A stretch of 64,000 nt of DNA, taken from the NCBI GenBank assembly GCA_012845835.1, contig JABAKD010000023.1:11502427-11566426 (forward strand), written 5' to 3'. The translations under genes were made by a program, and so were the position numbers. Source of the stretch: Undaria pinnatifida. Lineage: Eukaryota; Sar; Phaeophyceae; Laminariales; Alariaceae. The notes beneath the pieces were generated by a model. The model was given only the letters and a program-made list of their open reading frames with translations, did no database searches and had not been told where the DNA came from. How positions within the stretch are numbered: the stretch's first letter is position 1; each line of letters starts with the position of its first letter. Positions 1 through 11,260 of this stretch are shown here, one piece after another.

Positions 1-290
1 GCGTGGAGCTCATGACGATGCGGCTTCATTCAGGTGCAAGGGTGGTGCGGGTGAAGCTCCCACCTGAACGTAATCGTCCACCGTGGAGTGCGACTGCCGC
101 TCGGTGGTGACGACGATCAGCGTCGAGATGACGTGGGAAGGACTGGAGGAGGCGCAGAGCACCTGGGAGTCGGTGTCACGCGTGTTCCATGATGCGCCGG
201 CCGTGTTGCGAAGAGAGCTCAAGGCGCTGCGGCTGAAGACGGATCAGAAACGGGGGCTTGTACAGCGGAATGGGCTGCGTTTGTGATCAT
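1..290. other. Unassigned segment with open frames on both strands
   Basis: Both strands are open for about 65-75 codons here (+ 83-286, - 222-10). The minus frame is Ser/Thr-rich and runs toward the window edge. Neither has a recognisable domain, and codon content does not decide between them. It could be an exon edge of a gene lying to the left. No function is assigned. Confidence 0.2.
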
Positions 291-301
291 ATTTTGGTTT
301 G

Positions 302-302
<1 letters not shown>

Positions 303-335
<33 letters not shown>
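303..335 (+). repeat. 33-nt poly-G homopolymer
   Basis: An uninterrupted run of 33 G. Similar long G runs recur at 34.6-35.2 kb and 52.6-52.9 kb. Length is likely unreliable in any assembly and may form G-quadruplexes. Confidence 0.95.
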
Positions 336-1508
336 CGGATTGTGATGTTGATTTCCTGAGCTATCTGAAGTTTGAAATTCTAGTTTTTCTGACTTGGAGT
401 TTCTGCGCAGGGCGCTGATAGTGCCTGACGCAGCCACAGCTAGCGGTTCGTCGCCGATGTGTGTGAACAGAGCATGTCCGGGGTTGATGCTGCTGTTTTA
501 CTGGTGAAATACACATTCCATGTGTGGCCTGGGTTTAAGTTTCATGCGCAATAGGACGTGTAACCCGTGGTGCGTGGTATGCTTGAAAATGCATTGGTGA
601 TGACGCGGCTGCTGAACAACAATTTTTCACGGTCAGTAGACGTGGTAGGTCTTAGGTCGCGATGAAACTGAGCACGATTTGTTGGACTTGATGACTGCCC
701 AACGTACGGACAGCTATGTTTATCACAGCTACTCGGTTTGATTCAGCTTGTGGTTGGTAGCCCGAGATGGGCTTTTGGAGGGTGCTGCACCGCTGTGGTC
801 GTATCATTGGGCATTTTATCGCACATACAACGGTTGGATACCTTTTGTCAGGGAGTTCCATTGTCACTATTGGCGTTTCTCGTGAGCTCTTGAGATCTTG
901 AGATACAAAAGGGAAGGTCCACGGCCGACGGCATGGCACTTCCCCGTGTGATTGCGAACGAGATATTGCATTGTGGACAAACGCACTCCGAGCCTACGAG
1001 GGAAAGTCCTCGGAGCTGATACCACCGCGCCCGCGGTCGCGCGAGTCGGTACACCTAGGAGATAGATGGTGGCCACAGACGGCGAAACAGGAAGGGGATA
1101 TGATAAGCAAACATTTCATACGTAATCCTTACTATATAATACGCTAACGTCGTCATAATAATGATGACGTCCAAATTGATATTTAAAACATTCGGTTTCA
1201 GTATTCATTTTGCGTGACCCGCCCTACCGCTCGCACCCCGGCCCCCAGCGACCGCCCGCCACGCCCGCCTCACACATGAGCCCTCCGTGTCCCCGGCGAC
1301 ATAACGGCCGACGGTTCCCAACGCGGCCAGCAGGGAGCGTGAAAAGTCTCACCCGAGGATGGCTCGCGTTCTCCCCGCGAAGACGGAGAATCGTAAGAAA
1401 GTGGAAATCCCCACCCAGTTCCTCGCGTACCCGAGGTGCTGTGGTGCGTACTGCTGAATTGCTGTGTGCTGCCGTTATGAATTGGTCCGCACGTACTGCT
1501 GCACTGTT
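336..1508. other. No recognisable feature
   Basis: Short overlapping ORFs only, none with motif content. I see no repeat shared with the rest of the window. Confidence 0.5.
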
Positions 1509-1690
1509 GTTGTACTGCTGTGGTGGGTAGGTCGGTGGGTGGTGGTGGGTGGTGGGTGGTGGGTGGTGGTGGGTGGTGGGTGGTGGGTGGTGGGCGGTGG
1601 GTGGTGGGTGGTGGGTGGTGGGTGGTGGGTGGCGAGTGGTGGGTGCTAGGTGGTGGGTGGCGAGTGGTGGGTGCTAGGTGGTGGCGGCTC
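1509..1690 (+). repeat. GGTGGGT-type minisatellite
   Basis: Degenerate repetition of GGTGGGT with GGTGGTGGGT variants over about 180 bp. It translates as W/V/G-only peptides in every frame, so the overlapping ORFs are artefacts. A short similar patch lies at 1795-1855. Strongly G-quadruplex-prone on the + strand. Confidence 0.9.
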
Positions 1691-2174
1691 GCTCGCTCAT
1701 AATGTCGGGGGATCGTAAAAAAAAAAAATGTTTCCTACTTTGGGTACCGGTTTACAACCGTACGTACTACTGCATTGCTGTACTGCTGTATTGGGTTGGT
1801 CGGTGGGTGATGGGTGGGTGGTGGGTGCACTGGGTGGTGCCTGGTGGGTTGGTGGATCCTACTTTCGTACGTGGGTTCATGTTTTCGTGCTGTAGGGGTT
1901 GGCCTTAATTTTGGTACCGGTTTACTAGCAACACTACTGTTATTTTCTCCGTCATACCGGCCGGCACCTTGCATACTTCGGGAGTATCACCAATATATGG
2001 AAATGCATAATGAGCGTCCAAATGTTGGCGGTGTCTCTAATAGGAATAGGAACGGTGCTCCGTCTCGAAAGGGATGCGTGGTCAATGGTCAAATGACTAA
2101 GGCAAGCAACAAATGAGTACGCCCCCCCTGCCCTTGGAATAAATATACCTATCATAGTCCTCAGGCGGATTTTA

Positions 2175-2580
2175 TGTCGCACATCTCTCCGGCCTCTGAC
2201 CGCCTTTCCGCACGGTTTCTTCGCCGGAGCGTGCCTCCGCCTCGCCTGCATCGGCCGGCGTCGCGGATCCGCCGGCTGCGCGCCGTAGCGCCTGCGCGGG
2301 GCGTCAACGTCTGGATCTACGACGGATCTACGAAAATCGATGAGCTGTCAGCGTTTTCGCGCATTAATTCACGACAGGGTTGATGTCTGCGCGTATTTCT
2401 TTCCGGTATGTCCTCTTTGACCTTCGACCCTCGAGGATCGGTGATCACCCTGCCCAAGCGGCCATTGTGGGAGCCTACGCCGACGGCTAAATGGTCGGAT
2501 GTGGGACACAATTGGAATGCCCCGGTCACAAATGCCGCCCACGCCTCGTCGAGAACTGTCATCTATGAAAAAATCCCGAA
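2175..2580 (+). repeat. Dispersed ~400-bp repeat R1, copy 1
   Basis: Diverged but clearly colinear with 31503-31905. Shared blocks include CCTCTGACCGCCTTTCCGC, GCCTCCGCCTCGCCTGCA, GATCTACGACG followed by GATCTCCGAAAA-like sequence, and a 3' part ending near GAGAACTG. In both copies the block is followed by tandem repeats rich in GAAGCTAC. The nature of the repeat is unknown. Confidence 0.7.
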
Positions 2581-2600
2581 AGCCAAAGTTGCTCGAAGCT

Positions 2601-2696
2601 ACGCATACCAGGTATGAAACTATGACAACAGCTGTACCGCCAGGTACTACGCATACCAGGTATGATACTATGACAACAGCTGTACCACAAGGTACA
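2601..2696 (+). repeat. 48-bp tandem duplication
   Basis: Two near-identical 48-bp units, each starting ACGCATACCAGGTATGA and ending in a GTACC-rich stretch (2601-2648 and 2649-2696). It follows repeat R1 in the same relative place as the 34-bp tandem repeats that follow R1 copy 2. Confidence 0.9.
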
Positions 2697-2876
2697 AGAG
2701 GCAGCAGAAACTATGCAGCAGTCGCAGCAGATCGCCAGGGCGTCATGGCGCCAACGCATGAGTCGAATCTTCTGTTATGAAAATCAAGCTAGCAATAGCA
2801 GCCGTTGACTCCCTGCTCCGATATCCAAGTTGCACCTTGCCATTTTTTTTTCGGTTCAATAGCATTGTCCCACTCC

Positions 2877-3000
2877 ACACCACACCCCCACACCACACCA
2901 CACACCTCTCCACCCCACACCACACACCTCTCCACCCCACACCACACACCTCTCCACCCCACACCACACACCTCTCCACCCCACACCACACACACCAACC
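2877..3000 (+). repeat. 22-bp CA-rich minisatellite
   Basis: About four copies of a 22-bp unit containing CTCTCCACCCCACACCACAC, flanked by CACACC runs. Low-complexity ORFs over it are artefacts. Confidence 0.9.
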
Positions 3001-3336
3001 TGCTAGCCACCCTACCCGATGGACCCGCTCAAGCGATATCCGGCTAAAAAGACGAAACCCTCGGAAGCCGCCGCCCAGACACAAGGCCTTTCCACGTGGT
3101 GGGAGAGGTAACTACGAAGCCCTGCGGGGACGGCTACTGCGACGGCCTCCTACTGAAAATAGTAACTGGGCGTGGCGTGGTTGGGTAATCCTGCGACAAG
3201 AGCGTCCAAGAGGGGACCCCTACTCCTGCCCGTTCACCGCAAACAACTTTCGCCCCGAGCGCGATCCCTCCAAGACGCAGACGAAGCTGATCTGCGTCAT
3301 TTGTATCCTGCCCGTCAACGGGGCTGTCTCCATAGG

Positions 3337-3776
3337 GAAGAAGCTGGAGGGAGAATCAGACGAGGACGGCAAAGCCAGTAAATGTTTTTCGTTTTGTTTT
3401 TTCTGTTGTGAATTTGTTCGGGGCGGGTTATTATTCCCTCTACGACGCACACTTATGGAACGAGTATTATATCACACAGCAGTGCAGCTGTCTTTTCTCT
3501 CCTTTCGTCTCCTTCTGTGTATTGCCTGCTGCTGTGTCCCAAATTTTCACAGCTGGGGAAGAAGCTGGAGGGAGAATCAGACAAGGGCGGCAAAGTCAGT
3601 AAGTGTTTTTTGTTTTGTTTTTTCTGTTGTAAATTTGTTCGGGGCGGGTTACTATTCCCTCTACGACGCACACTTATGGAACGAGTATTATATCACACAG
3701 CAGTGCAGCTGTCTTTTCTCTCCTTCCGTCTCCTTCTGTGTATTGCCTACTGCTGTGTGTCCCAAATTTTCACAGC
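3337..3776 (+). repeat. 220-bp tandem duplication with an exon-like head
   Basis: Two units of 220 bp (3337-3556 and 3557-3776), plus a partial third to about 3835. Each starts GGAAGAAGCTGGAGGGAGAA, encoding a charged Lys/Glu/Asp-rich stretch, then has a GTAA or GTAAGTG donor-like site after about 47 bp, then a T-rich tract. This looks like an exon end plus intron that was duplicated. The upstream open frame (about 3190-3380) has no recognisable domain. Confidence 0.75.
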
Positions 3777-3907
3777 TGCACATATCCTTTTCGTCTCCTG
3801 CTGTGTATTGCCTTGTTTGTGTCCCGAAATTTGAGAGCCAGTACGTTGGAGTGTGACTGCTTTGCCAGACTAACCCGAACCAAGTACGTACCGTACGTAC
3901 TGTGAGT

Positions 3908-4315
3908 ACTGCTGCTGCAATGTACGTTGAAATTACTCTTTCTGTCCTTTTTTTACTGGCGTAGCCGATTTTTTTTTTTTTTTTTGTGGTGGAGGGCGAT
4001 CAGTTTCTCTCAAATACGCGCATATGGTACGAGTATGATGACATACAACAGTACAGCAGTCTTCTCTCGAGCGCATCCTTTTGGTCTCCGGCTGTCTAAT
4101 GTTATACGAGTATGTGTCCCAAATTTTGAGCGACCTCTTTTCTGCACGTACTACTGGTGCAATGTACGTTGAAGTTACTCGGCTGTTTACTGGAGATTTT
4201 TTCTCGCTCTCATACCTGACCCGAAACAACTACGACATGTGTACGGTATGAAAACTACTGCTGCAATGTACGTTGAAGTTAAAACTTCTGCTGCAATGTA
4301 CGTTGCAGTGTCTCT
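3908..4315 (+). repeat. Short motif CTGCTGCAATGTACGTTGAA repeated four times
   Basis: The motif, with one or two changes, occurs near 3911, 4151, 4258 and 4286, separated by unrelated sequence. The duplication mechanism is not evident. Confidence 0.7.
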
Positions 4316-4319
4316 TACG

Positions 4320-6285
4320 TTTGTTTTTTTCTAGCGCTCTCATACGACCAATACCTCCAACTACTGGGACAACCTGAGATACTCGCAGCATGACTAAAGT
4401 ACGGCGAGGAAATCCACGTTTCTTTCACTAACTCCTCCCTCCCTAACATTCAACTTGCCCATACTGAAACTATCCATTTACTCTTCAATCCGTTGTCCAG
4501 ACACTACGATGCTCTCATGATTACGTTCCCACGAAACAATACCCCCACCAATGTTCTTCCTCCAGGTGCCTAGGTCTCCACAAGACTCATTATCTGTCCA
4601 CCATCTACATCGTCGTCTTGCCAACACGACTCCACTCCCCGACCTTCGCCACTCATGCAAGGGCGTGTCAACCATGACAGTCGTCTACGACTGTCCGGCG
4701 CTTATCGTCCTTTTTTAAGATATATATATATATATTTCACGATATGGAGTCGCTTCGTCTACTAAGCAGTTTTGATTTTTCCACCTTCAGATATCCCCCC
4801 CCCCCCCTTCGTATGACATGACGCAGGAGTACTGGGGAGTACTGGATCTGCTAGTCTGTCCTACCTACGTATTGACGGGTACTGTCTTTTATGTGTAGTC
4901 TCTGCTTTAATGCGTGTTTAACCGCAGGCTGTGAGGGACAGGTGTTGTCTTCCGTATTTTGCCTTTGCATCTTTTCGTGTTTAGCTGCCGGTTTGGATGA
5001 TCACATACACGCTAGGCTATACTTCAGACGTACGTAGCGTTTTTTCTCTTCTTGATCCGTGGGCGGTTTCGGTAGTTGCGTACGTCTACAATATTTAGTG
5101 CAGTGCCATCCTTCGATGATATCCGGCACTTTTTCCTCGCCTTTCTATGTGCTATGTTGGGCAAATACATGGGTGTTTTCCATCGTTTTAGCGATGCCTT
5201 CCGCTGTATGCTAGGTTTCTGCGTCCTCGATAGCCGGCGTTGAGTTCCATGTTGTTTGCCTTCCGCATTGGGCTCAGTTTATATATCCTCGTTGTTTGAG
5301 GTTTGATTCCAAGTTATGTTTTTTTTACGACACGGGAATAAGATAAGCTGTCCATGCCATGATGCTCGTTGCATAGTGCCTTGCGCATTGAGCTCAGTGT
5401 CTACTTCCTCGAGGGGCGACGTGTCGTTCAAAGTACCGCATTGGGCTCAGTTTCTATATCCTTGATGTTCTTATGCCGACATTTTTTACTGCTAAGCATT
5501 AATTCGTTTTCCCAGATATTCTACTTTCCCTATGAGTACGTTGCGGTCCATGTCGGTGCTAGTTGAGCATCGGTGCTAGCTGAGCGCACGCGCTTTTCGA
5601 GACTGAGCGATTTCTATTATTAATAGTATACCTTGACCGGTGTCATGATTAAGGGGGTTTCTCGTGCTGAGCAGTAACAAATTCAAGTCATCCTATAGGT
5701 CTATTGCTTTTAATGCAAGTCTTCATTCTAGTGCTTTGATGTTTTTCCGGTTTCATCCTGCCCAACGTTCACTTCCGAGCGTTGCTCCGTATAGTTTTAA
5801 GCTCTGTAATTACTGTATGCATCGGCGACGTCGTCGACGTTAGTTATGTTTAGCAACAGTGCTACAGTACTGTTTATCTAGGTGCCGGTTATTATGTCTT
5901 TTCAGTTTTGCCCCCTTCTCTACGCTCTCTTACGTCCGCCTTCCGCGTTCCAACTACATGTACGAGTTCGCGCAAGGGTGTGCCCGGCGTTGGTTTGCCC
6001 TTGGTGTAGCAAGACTTTCTCTTTCGTGAACCATGTTGTTTCGTTGCTGAAACGTTTACGCGACTGTCTGTGTTAAGTAAGAACACATGTATTATCAGGT
6101 CATTAGACTACACACTTTGTCACCTAACTCTTGACAAAAAATCTTAGATATGCATCCTTTCCCCCACCGCTGCTATAATGTTATGTGGAGACGCGATCCT
6201 ACCTACTGCGGACGTCCACCGCCTAACCCTTGGCATCAAATCGTATGCCTTCATCGTTTCTGTTAATAATATTGTTGTTGTGCAA
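4320..6285. other. No recognisable feature
   Basis: AT/GC-balanced sequence with a (TA)n tract near 4722-4735, a C9 run at 4797 and two similar CGCATTGGGCTCAGTTT patches near 5266 and 5438. No ORF has recognisable motifs. Confidence 0.5.
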
Positions 6286-6289
6286 TTAC

Positions 6290-6345
6290 GCGATCCTGCG
6301 ACCGGCGGCCGTCCAGGCCGCCGGCGAAGCCCCTTGTATATATAT
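6290..6345 (+). repeat. Dispersed GC-hairpin element, copy 1
   Basis: A perfect 9-bp inverted repeat CCGGCGGCC / GGCCGCCGG with a 5-nt loop GTCCA, followed by CGAAGCCCCTTGTATATA. The same hairpin and tail occur at 32505-32555, and a variant with the same tail at 30995-31045. All three are on the + strand. Confidence 0.8.
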
Positions 6346-6974
6346 AATAGTTGGCCTCAGTTGGCACCGACGCTGTAAAACACTATGTATATTGGGGTTG
6401 GCGTTGGTTGACAAAGACGCTGTAAAACATGCCAATCACAGCGTGAGCTAGACAACCAGGGTACCGTTTTGGGGGGGGGGGGGCAGTCACCATGATGATT
6501 ATCGAGTTAGATCATATTGTGCGGGGTGGAGAACCTCAACTCCGCACAAGGGGAATGGTCGCATCACGTAGTATGGATATGGAAAAGCACCTACGAGGCA
6601 GTGACATAGTGATTTATACCCATTGCTGTCTGTGGTGGGGTGGTCACACCAGGAAACAAGTAATTCATTGGCGCTGTCATCCATAAGCAAGGAAGTAGGC
6701 ACAAGGTGCCGAAGTCCGTCTTACGAGCGGTTCTTGGAAGGATGCAGTTCACCCTCCATGCGAATCGCCGAACACCTTGCGGCGCTTCGCGCTTGGTGCA
6801 AGCAATGCCTGTCTGGTCGGTGAAAACCCGACATGCTCCGTCCGGGCATAGTAGGGATGCGAGGGTCTATGGTCATATAACTACGGCCATGCGCAAACTG
6901 AGTACACCCCCCCCCGCGCCCCCCCCCGGCTACACGCTGGCTCCCGCAAACATGAAGATTGGCAAATACCTTCA

Positions 6975-7180
6975 ATTGATACCTATCACTACGCATACGC
7001 ACGTCAGACTCAAGTCCATTGGAAAAAAAGAAACAAAGAAAAGGAAAGAAAAAGAAGAGAAAGGAGAGGAAATAAAAGAAAGAGAAGAAAGCGAAAAAGG
7101 ATGGAAAAGAAAAGAAAAGAACGAAAGGAAAAGACAAGAAGAGGAAGCAAGGAAAGGCAAAGGGAAAAAACGTCATACTA
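6975..7180 (+). repeat. Retroposon-like 3' tail with purine-rich tract, copy 1
   Basis: A conserved block, CACTACGCATACGCAC then CAAGTCCATTGGAAAAAAAG, leads into about 140 bp of purine-only A/G sequence. The same block with purine tract occurs near 14190-14280 (+) and 61190-60980 (-). A conserved 3' block with a length-variable A-rich tail fits the 3' end of a non-LTR retroposon, but the 5' parts differ. Confidence 0.55.
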
Positions 7181-7371
7181 GCAGACCCTAGGCACTAACA
7201 AAAGACGGCATTGGGCTCATAGAGGGTATTAAGTGCATCAATGGCACTGGGGGGAGAACGCAACAAGGCGAAGAAGTAAGGGCGGCGTTACGCTAGCTTG
7301 GGACGGCCATTGGAAGGCCCAAAAACTTCAAGACGATGATGGCCAGACCCAGACTTCAGTCTCTTGGGCAG

Positions 7372-7497
7372 GACGCCCCCCCCCCCCGCCCCCCCCTCCC
7401 TCCCCCCTCCCTCCCCCCTCCTCCCCCCCCCCCCCCCCTCCGTCCTCCCTCCCCCCTCCTCCCCCCTCCCTCCCCCCTTCCCTCCTACCTCCTAGAG
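7372..7497 (+). repeat. C-rich CCCTCC low-complexity tract
   Basis: About 125 bp of C runs broken by single T. It lies just downstream (in minus-strand sense) of the LINE-type coding remnant. Proline-rich or glycine-rich ORFs here are artefacts. Confidence 0.9.
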
Positions 7498-7544
7498 ATG
7501 CCGACGGTGGATGGCGCTGCCGCGGCCTTCCCGTGTCTCTATGC

Positions 7545-8336
7545 AGCTCTGCGTCTCTCCGCCCCACGCCATTTCGGCATGAATAACTCCGCTCCCTCCT
7601 CTACCCGTCGAAACCATCTGCCGGCCTTCTGAGCATCCTTTCGCCACCCTTCGAAGTTCATTCCAAAGACCGAGATATCATCCTTCAGGTGCACCAACTA
7701 GTCCTTCTCTTGCCCCCCTGAGTAGCCCTTACCCCCAACAAGCTCCCCAAATATCACCCCATGTGGCAGACGCTCCTCCCCCATACGTGCTACGAATCTC
7801 GCAAACAAAATCCTCCGTTTGCGCACTATCGCCTCAACGCTCTCGAAATCTGTCTGGGCAAGCGAGTCGGCGTACGATAGGGTGTGGTCGTCGCGCTTCC
7901 GTTTCCGCCATCCAAGGCATCGGAGGAGCATGGAGCGGTGAACCCGTCGTAGCCTGCCATGGTCAGGCTTGTTTAGGCTCCACGTCATGCAACCGCAAAA
8001 TAGTGTCTCGATCACCTCGGCTTTCAGCAATCGCACCTTCAACGGTAAGCGCACACCCGGGCGATCATAGATTTCCATCTTGTACCGCTGGAAGCACGGC
8101 CAGGCCCTCTGAAGACGCCGCGTTATTTCAATGGTAAGGTCTCTGTATGCGGTGATAGCCCCGCCCAAGTACACAAACTCGATTGTTTGTTTGTATACCT
8201 GGTCGGCTGCATTGATGGTGAACGACACCTTCCCCCCACCTTTGGCTGGCAAATGATCTCTGTTTTGGCCTCGGAGACCGTACGCCCGAACGCCGAGCAC
8301 GCAGTAACGATCACCGCCATCATCCTCTCCAACCAT
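7545..8336 (-). pseudogene. LINE-type polyprotein C-terminal region with internal stop
   Basis: Begins with FTINAADQVYKQTIEFVYLG, the 'F.YLG..I..D' block after the RT palm, then ITRRLQRAWPCF, KAEVIETLFCGCMTWSL and a basic region WRKRKRDDHTLSY. The open frame stops at TAG (7698-7700) directly after GGQEKD. The same frame then stays open to about 7545 with sensible sequence (FGMNFEGWRKDAQKAGRWF), so the stop is an internal nonsense change, most simply TGG to TAG. Confidence 0.75.
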
Positions 8337-8839
8337 TTTGATGATCGCGATACGATTCCCGATTCGTCAGCGTACCGCATACCCCACAATCTCTGCACCT
8401 CCTCCTCCTCCTTCCCCCCCTGCCCGTCGACTTTGCCTGTGCGTGAAGTGCCCTTTTTCTCGCCTTCCTCCTTCCGCTGGAGCTGCACCGTGTTGTCCGT
8501 AATGGCTGCATCAGCGAGGAAGCGTTTCTCGGCCACACGCAGTATCGCCGCGAAAAACACGTTGAACAGCAGTGGCACGAGCACGCATCCTTGCCTGAGA
8601 CCTTGCCCCACCCCGAAGTTATCCGAGCACTCCATCATCCAACCGCACGCATGCTTGCATGCCGTCGTGGAATTGGCGGATGACGGCAACCATTCTCGGT
8701 TACACGCCAAAACGAGCAAGGACATCCCACAGAAGGGTTCGGTCGACGGAGACATATGCTTGGTAAGGTCGATAATACGCAAGAACAAGGGGGTGTCCTT
8801 CCGCGCCAGTTCCTGCAGTCGTCCTACTACGAACATCAT
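8123..8839 (-). pseudogene. LINE-type reverse transcriptase palm, catalytic box YADE
   Basis: Contains GVGQGLRQGCVLVPLLFNVF, the usual non-LTR 'G.RQG..LSP.LFN..', followed by an insert rich in charged residues. Then comes RYADESGIVSRS at the position of the catalytic F/YADD box. The second Asp is Glu (codon in 8363-8374, minus strand), a change expected to cripple polymerase activity. Downstream AFGRTVSEAKTEI matches the next conserved RT block. The frame then shifts relative to the C-terminal segment near 8230. Confidence 0.8.
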
Positions 8840-8912
8840 GCCAACCGTCGAGCGTTAGGGTCTGAACCCACATTGTTCCTCCGGCAATATGTTCTCGTGT
8901 TCGCAGTAGTCA

Positions 8913-9732
8913 CTAAGGCGACCCGCGATGACTTTGAGGAGTACTTTGCCGGCGTGAGCCACGAGGGAGATGCCACGAAAGTTGCCAAACTCTGTTCAAC
9001 CTGTCGTGAAGCACCTTAATCGTTGCATCTTGCCATCGTTGCGGCACACCACCTCCCCTCCAAACAGCGACGATGATATCGTGGAACTTTCCGAGCGTGT
9101 CGATTTCTCCTTCGTCGGCCAAGACCTTCAAGAGCTCGGCCGGGAGACCATCGGGCCTTATTCGGTTCGCCAACGCACGGATCGCCTCCTCTACTTCGTA
9201 CCTAGACGGGACATCATCCAGTGGTCTGCACAGGGGCCATTGCTTAAGCTCGTCCACAATACTCGGGTCACGGGTCGGCGACTTGATGTTAAGCAATTTA
9301 TGAAACCACCTCACCCACCGCTCGCGGATGAGGTTATCCCGCAGCAATCGACCTTCCTCGTCCTTGATGTACTGCGAGTTAAACGTCCTCTTCCCTTCCA
9401 CAACCATCCCCTTTATGTGTTTGAAGAAGTCAAACTGATCACCTTCTGGGATACGCTCTTCGAGTTGGCTGACGTAATCTTCGAAGAACCTCTGTACAGC
9501 TTCTCCCGCAACGCGTGCGTTTCAGCTGTTTGGTGGTCGCCTTCAAGGCTCGCCGTAGACCACGATCATCTGGAGCAGAACGGAACCATTTCCTCGCGCC
9601 TTCCCTATCCTGCCATCGTGCAGCCAACTCCACTTTCGTCTCCTCGGTCGCACACCAGCCCCTCGGTACTTGTTTGCGCCGAATAGGGGGCGCTATGTCG
9701 GCCGCATTCAACAATAGCGTCTCGGTTAGCAC
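8913..9732 (-). pseudogene. LINE-type polyprotein: pre-RT linker and RT fingers (fragment)
   Basis: The first segment (9732-9439) is a Lys/Arg/Glu-rich linker. The second (9407-8913) carries RT-fingers features: FNSQYIKDEEGRLL, ERWVRWFHKLLN, then EVEEAIRALANRIRPDGLPAELLK, which matches the conserved non-LTR region 'A..LKN.KAPG.DGIPAE.LK', and VPQRWQDATIKVLH, which matches '.P..WK.A.I...'. The Lys and Gly-Pro-rich centre of that motif is altered to RIRPDG. The segment ends by frameshift just before the palm domain. The protein would make DNA from RNA during target-primed insertion. Confidence 0.7.
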
Positions 9733-9735
9733 CGA

Positions 9736-10767
9736 GGTTATGTCATCAACGTTTCCGGTACTATTACCGGGTATCGGGTATCGGGGATGTAAGCTTGGCT
9801 GCTATCGCTTCTTGGAAACTAATCCGGAGAACAAGTATCCAGGCTCAATCACAGCTCCCCATAATTGGCTCATTGCTAGAGTTGGCGAGCCACGCACGCA
9901 TTTCAAAACTGGCTTTTGCTGTGTTTTTGCCCGTAGCCTTCGCTGAATTGGCTCATCGCTAGAGTTGGCGAGCCACGCACGCATTTCAAAACCGGCTTTT
10001 GCTCGTGCTTTTGCCCGTAGCCTTCGCTGATCCTTCCTATAGCCGTCTGCTATCAGGCTGACTGGGGACTTAGGTTTAGTCGACTGGATGTGTCGTCGTG
10101 CGAGTATCAAGCACGAAGAAATATCACTGAAGGTCGAAAGGTTCAATTTATTTTAACGTGCACATACATTTTGTCCGATTTTGTTTTGGAGCACAGAGAT
10201 CCTTGAATCATTGATATCTATGTATTGGGACGCGTGCAGCGGTGTACATAATATAAAGAGCATTCTTGATTTCAAACTCGTATCCTATGTCCGATTTTTA
10301 AAATATACCAGGTATGTGTATGTATAATTGCGATTTTTTTTTTTCTTCGGTCACATCTCTTCGTGCTCGCACCTTTGTCCCAAACGTCGGGTGGGGTGCG
10401 CACAATTCGACCGTCGGGCTCACGTTGCCGGAGGTTTGAGCGCGATCCGTGCAATGTGTCGCGCGTGGCAAGCCTTTTGAACTTTTTTGGCCTTGGGCAC
10501 ACTTAAGGCAAATCCCCGGGTTTCCGCAACATCCCCGCGGGGTTTGGGTTTCTGCATCCCCTATCCCCATATATATATACGCACGTAAGATTTGGATGCA
10601 AACCGGGATTTTCTGCTCGTAGAGGGTACTCGCACATTTCCCTCTTTTTGCACAGAGCACCACGCTACGATCCTGCCTACCAGCAGCAGTCCAGCCCCCT
10701 AGCAGCAGCAGCCTGCAACTCTATGCGCGTGCGGCTGCTGTTGTTGTAGATGATTACTTTGATCGGA
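9736..10767. other. Mostly featureless; contains an 84-bp tandem duplication
   Basis: An 84-bp unit containing GCTAGAGTTGGCGAGCCACG is duplicated at 9863-9946 and 9947-10030. Because 84 bp is 28 codons, the duplication keeps the minus-strand frame open. Nothing else is recognised except a short (TA)n near 10568. Confidence 0.8.
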
Positions 10768-11260
10768 GCCTGCGATGCTCTACCCGCCTATACGCCACTA
10801 CCTCTCGCTGCTGCTGCTTGTGCTGCTTCTGTCAAGTGACACGCCGGCGTAAAGGGTAAGGATCATTTGAATATCACATTAGTTTCTTACATGATACCGT
10901 ACCATACCAAGAGAGCACAATGCTACAATTCTGCCGCACAGCAGCGGCGGTAGGCACACCATAAGTGTAAGATCGTAGATGGCAGACAGCAAACAGCATG
11001 CGGAGAGCACAGCGCTAGCCTGCGATGCTCTACCCGCCTATACGCCACTACCTCTCGCTGCTACTGCTGCTTCTGCTGCTTCTGTCAAGTGACATGCCGG
11101 CGTAAAGTGTAAGGATCGTTTGAATATCACATTAGTATCTAAACGGTCCTTATATTTATGTTCATGTTGGTGTTCTCATATGATACCGTGCCATACCAAG
11201 AGAGCACAACGCTACAAGCTCTACTCCACATCATCAGCGGTAGGCAACACTATTTATGTA
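10768..11260 (+). repeat. 251-bp tandem duplication
   Basis: The unit starting GCCTGCGATGCTCTACCCGC occurs at 10768 and 11019, with matching interior blocks (GTCAAGTGACACGCCGGCG, ATACCGTACCATACCAAGAG). The GGCAGACAGCAGACAAC and AACGCTACA sub-blocks recur again at about 11270-11320 and 11590-11640, so the array is older and larger than two copies. Confidence 0.85.

Larger units (their letters stand above)
7540..9735 (-). mobile_element. 5'-truncated non-LTR (LINE-type) retrotransposon, inactive
   Basis: Three consecutive open segments on the minus strand (9732-9439, 9407-8913, 8839-8123) plus 8336-7698 together read as one LINE-like polyprotein: linker, reverse transcriptase, post-RT region. 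No endonuclease domain is visible upstream of 9735. Frame changes near 9430, 8900 and 8230, and the altered catalytic box, make it inactive. A C-rich tract follows the coding end. The exact element boundaries and target duplication are not visible. Confidence 0.75.

Noticed and set aside
1509..1690. Trp/Gly/Val-rich ORFs over the GT-rich tract
   Set aside because: Pure minisatellite translation, open in all three frames.
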